64,000 nt of DNA from Burkholderia sp. Nafp2/4-1b (GTDB lineage Bacteria > Pseudomonadota > Gammaproteobacteria > Burkholderiales > Burkholderiaceae): positions 62,001 through 126,000 of the forward strand of contig NZ_ML058607.1 in assembly GCF_003635165.1 (NCBI RefSeq), written 5' to 3'. Below, piece by piece: positions 63,004 through 64,000 of the stretch (position 1 is its first letter; every line of letters begins with the position of its first letter). Made by a program: the position numbers and the translations under genes. Below the pieces are notes generated by a model, which saw only the letters and a list, made by a program, of their open reading frames with translations, was not told the origin of the DNA and searched no databases.

Positions 63004-64000
63004 ATGACCCGCACTCCTCCCGCCCCGACACCGCACCGCATCGCGCTGCTGTTCAACGCGAACAAGGTCTACGACCGCGAGATCATCAGCGGCATCGGCC
63101 AGTACCTGCACACGACGCGCGTCGTGTGGGACCTGTTCCTCGAAGACGACTTCCGCTGCCGGCTCGCCGGCATCGAGCGCTTCGACGGCGACGGCATCAT
63201 CGCGGACTTCGACGATCCGGCCGTCGCCGACGCGCTCGCCGGTTCGCCGCTGCCGATCGTCGCGGTCGGTTCGTCGTACGAGGATCCCGCACAATACCCA
63301 CACGATGTCCCATATATTGCGACGGACAACCCGAAGCTCGTGTCGCTCGCCTATACGCACCTGATCGGTGCGGGTCTCGCGCATTTCGCGATGTACAGCC
63401 TGCCGGTCGCGCAGGAGAACCGCTGGGCGCAGCAGCGCGAGCTCGCGTTCGAGCGCCTCGCGCGCGCGGACGGGCTCGATGCACCGGTCTACCGCGGGCT
63501 GTCGACGAGCGCGTCGGGTTGGAATCACGCGATCGAGCAACTGATCGGCTGGCTGCATGCGCTGCCGAAGCCGGTCGGCGTGATCGCGGTCACCGACGCG
63601 CGCGCACGCCACCTGCTACAGGCGTGCCTGATCGCCGGCATCGCGGTGCCCGAACAGGTCGCGATCATCGGCATCGACAACGATCCGCTCACGCGCACGC
63701 TGACACGCATTCCGTTGTCGTCGGTGATCCAGGGCACCGAGGAAATGGGCCGCACCGCCGCGCATTTGCTGCACCGGATGCTGCGCGGCGCGCGCTTTCC
63801 GGGGCAGCGGATCCTGGTGCCGCCGGTCGGGATCAACGTGCTCGAATCGACGCGCCACCAGCCGCTCGCGAGCCCGCACGTGATGCGCGCGCGGCATTTC
63901 ATCCGCCAGTACGCGTGCCAGGGGATCAAAACCGAACAGGTCGCCGACTATGTCGGCGTGTCGCGCTCGCTGCTCGAGGAGCACTTCCGCCGCGAACTGC
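63004..64000 (+). CDS. xylR: Xylose operon regulator XylR, AraC family (truncated by window end)
   Basis: 332 codons are visible with no stop before the window ends. The N-terminal two thirds (about 12-280) are a LacI/periplasmic-binding-type sugar sensor: IALLFNANKVYDREIISGIGQ and VAIIGIDNDPLTRTLTRIPLSS. The C-terminal AraC helix-turn-helix begins at about 300 (RARHFIRQYACQGIKTEQVADYVGVSRSLLEEHFRREL, cut off; short form VADYVGVSRSLLEEHFRR). This layout is diagnostic of XylR, which activates xylA and xylF promoters on binding xylose. Divergent from xylA. Confidence 0.95.
   Translation, partial: MTRTPPAPTPHRIALLFNANKVYDREIISGIGQYLHTTRVVWDLFLEDDFRCRLAGIERFDGDGIIADFDDPAVADALAGSPLPIVAVGSSYEDPAQYPHDVPYIATDNPKLVSLAYTHLIGAGLAHFAMYSLPVAQENRWAQQRELAFERLARADGLDAPVYRGLSTSASGWNHAIEQLIGWLHALPKPVGVIAVTDARARHLLQACLIAGIAVPEQVAIIGIDNDPLTRTLTRIPLSSVIQGTEEMGRTAAHLLHRMLRGARFPGQRILVPPVGINVLESTRHQPLASPHVMRARHFIRQYACQGIKTEQVADYVGVSRSLLEEHFRREL

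Noticed and set aside
1..64000. tRNA, rRNA, CRISPR, insertion sequence, prophage or toxin-antitoxin genes
   Set aside because: Looked for on both strands; no transposase motifs, regular spacer arrays or RNA gene signatures were found.

Overview
The window is a high-GC stretch with dense genes, frequent 4-nt ATGA/GTGA overlaps and gene families typical of the Burkholderiales: a DUF4148 periplasmic protein, a DUF3138 outer-membrane protein, an OmpC-type porin and many LysR/AraC/IclR regulators. A Burkholderia species, perhaps of the B. cepacia complex, is most likely. The content (transport, catabolism, regulation, no housekeeping genes, no RNA genes) would suit a secondary replicon; that is inference.

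Layout. 1-4.5 kb: the end of an RND efflux adaptor, its outer-membrane lipoprotein, a convergent heavy-metal-type two-component pair and a divergent DUF4148 protein. 4.5-17.1 kb: a minus-strand catabolic block with M20 amidohydrolase, aldehyde dehydrogenase, FAD oxidoreductase, bicupin, a short AraC regulator, a second FAD amine oxidase and a complete Dpp/Opp-type ABC importer. The oxidase and importer units share a 70-bp upstream element, so they are probably co-regulated. 17.9-24.7 kb: a compositionally distinct, lower-GC block (IclR, AroM, PepE-like peptidase, OPT transporter, DUF1177, porin) that looks like a little-studied peptide utilisation system. 25.0-35.2 kb: a spermidine/putrescine-type ABC importer, a DUF3138 outer-membrane channel, a hydantoinase/oxoprolinase family protein, a DUF917 protein and a PucR regulator, another catabolic module of unknown substrate.

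35.2-38.8 kb: a repeat-rich gap (24-bp-arm hairpin, 11-bp minisatellite), a chemoreceptor with a candidate sigma-28 promoter, a HAD dehalogenase and a second gap with a 9-bp repeat. 38.8-44.3 kb (plus strand): GNAT acetyltransferase, GhrA-type reductase, class III aminotransferase, Lrp regulator and semialdehyde dehydrogenase, which suggests omega-amine or GABA catabolism. 44.5-49.6 kb: diguanylate cyclase, a PAP2 lipoprotein with an autotransporter-type beta repeat, a remnant of a solute-binding protein, a DUF72 protein and a 56-residue membrane protein.

49.6-56 kb: an MFS transporter plus ketopantoate-reductase-like operon with a divergent LysR gene broken by an in-frame amber codon, then an aldo/keto reductase with a divergent LysR gene, and an alginate-lyase-like protein lacking the usual motif histidine. 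56-64 kb: a D-xylose locus, xylA-xylB-xylF-xylG-xylH on the minus strand with divergent xylR cut by the window end.

All three substrate-binding-protein genes that are followed by further transporter-operon genes have a strong GC hairpin just after their stop codon, probably to protect the abundant binding-protein mRNA. No tRNA, rRNA, CRISPR array, insertion sequence or prophage was seen.
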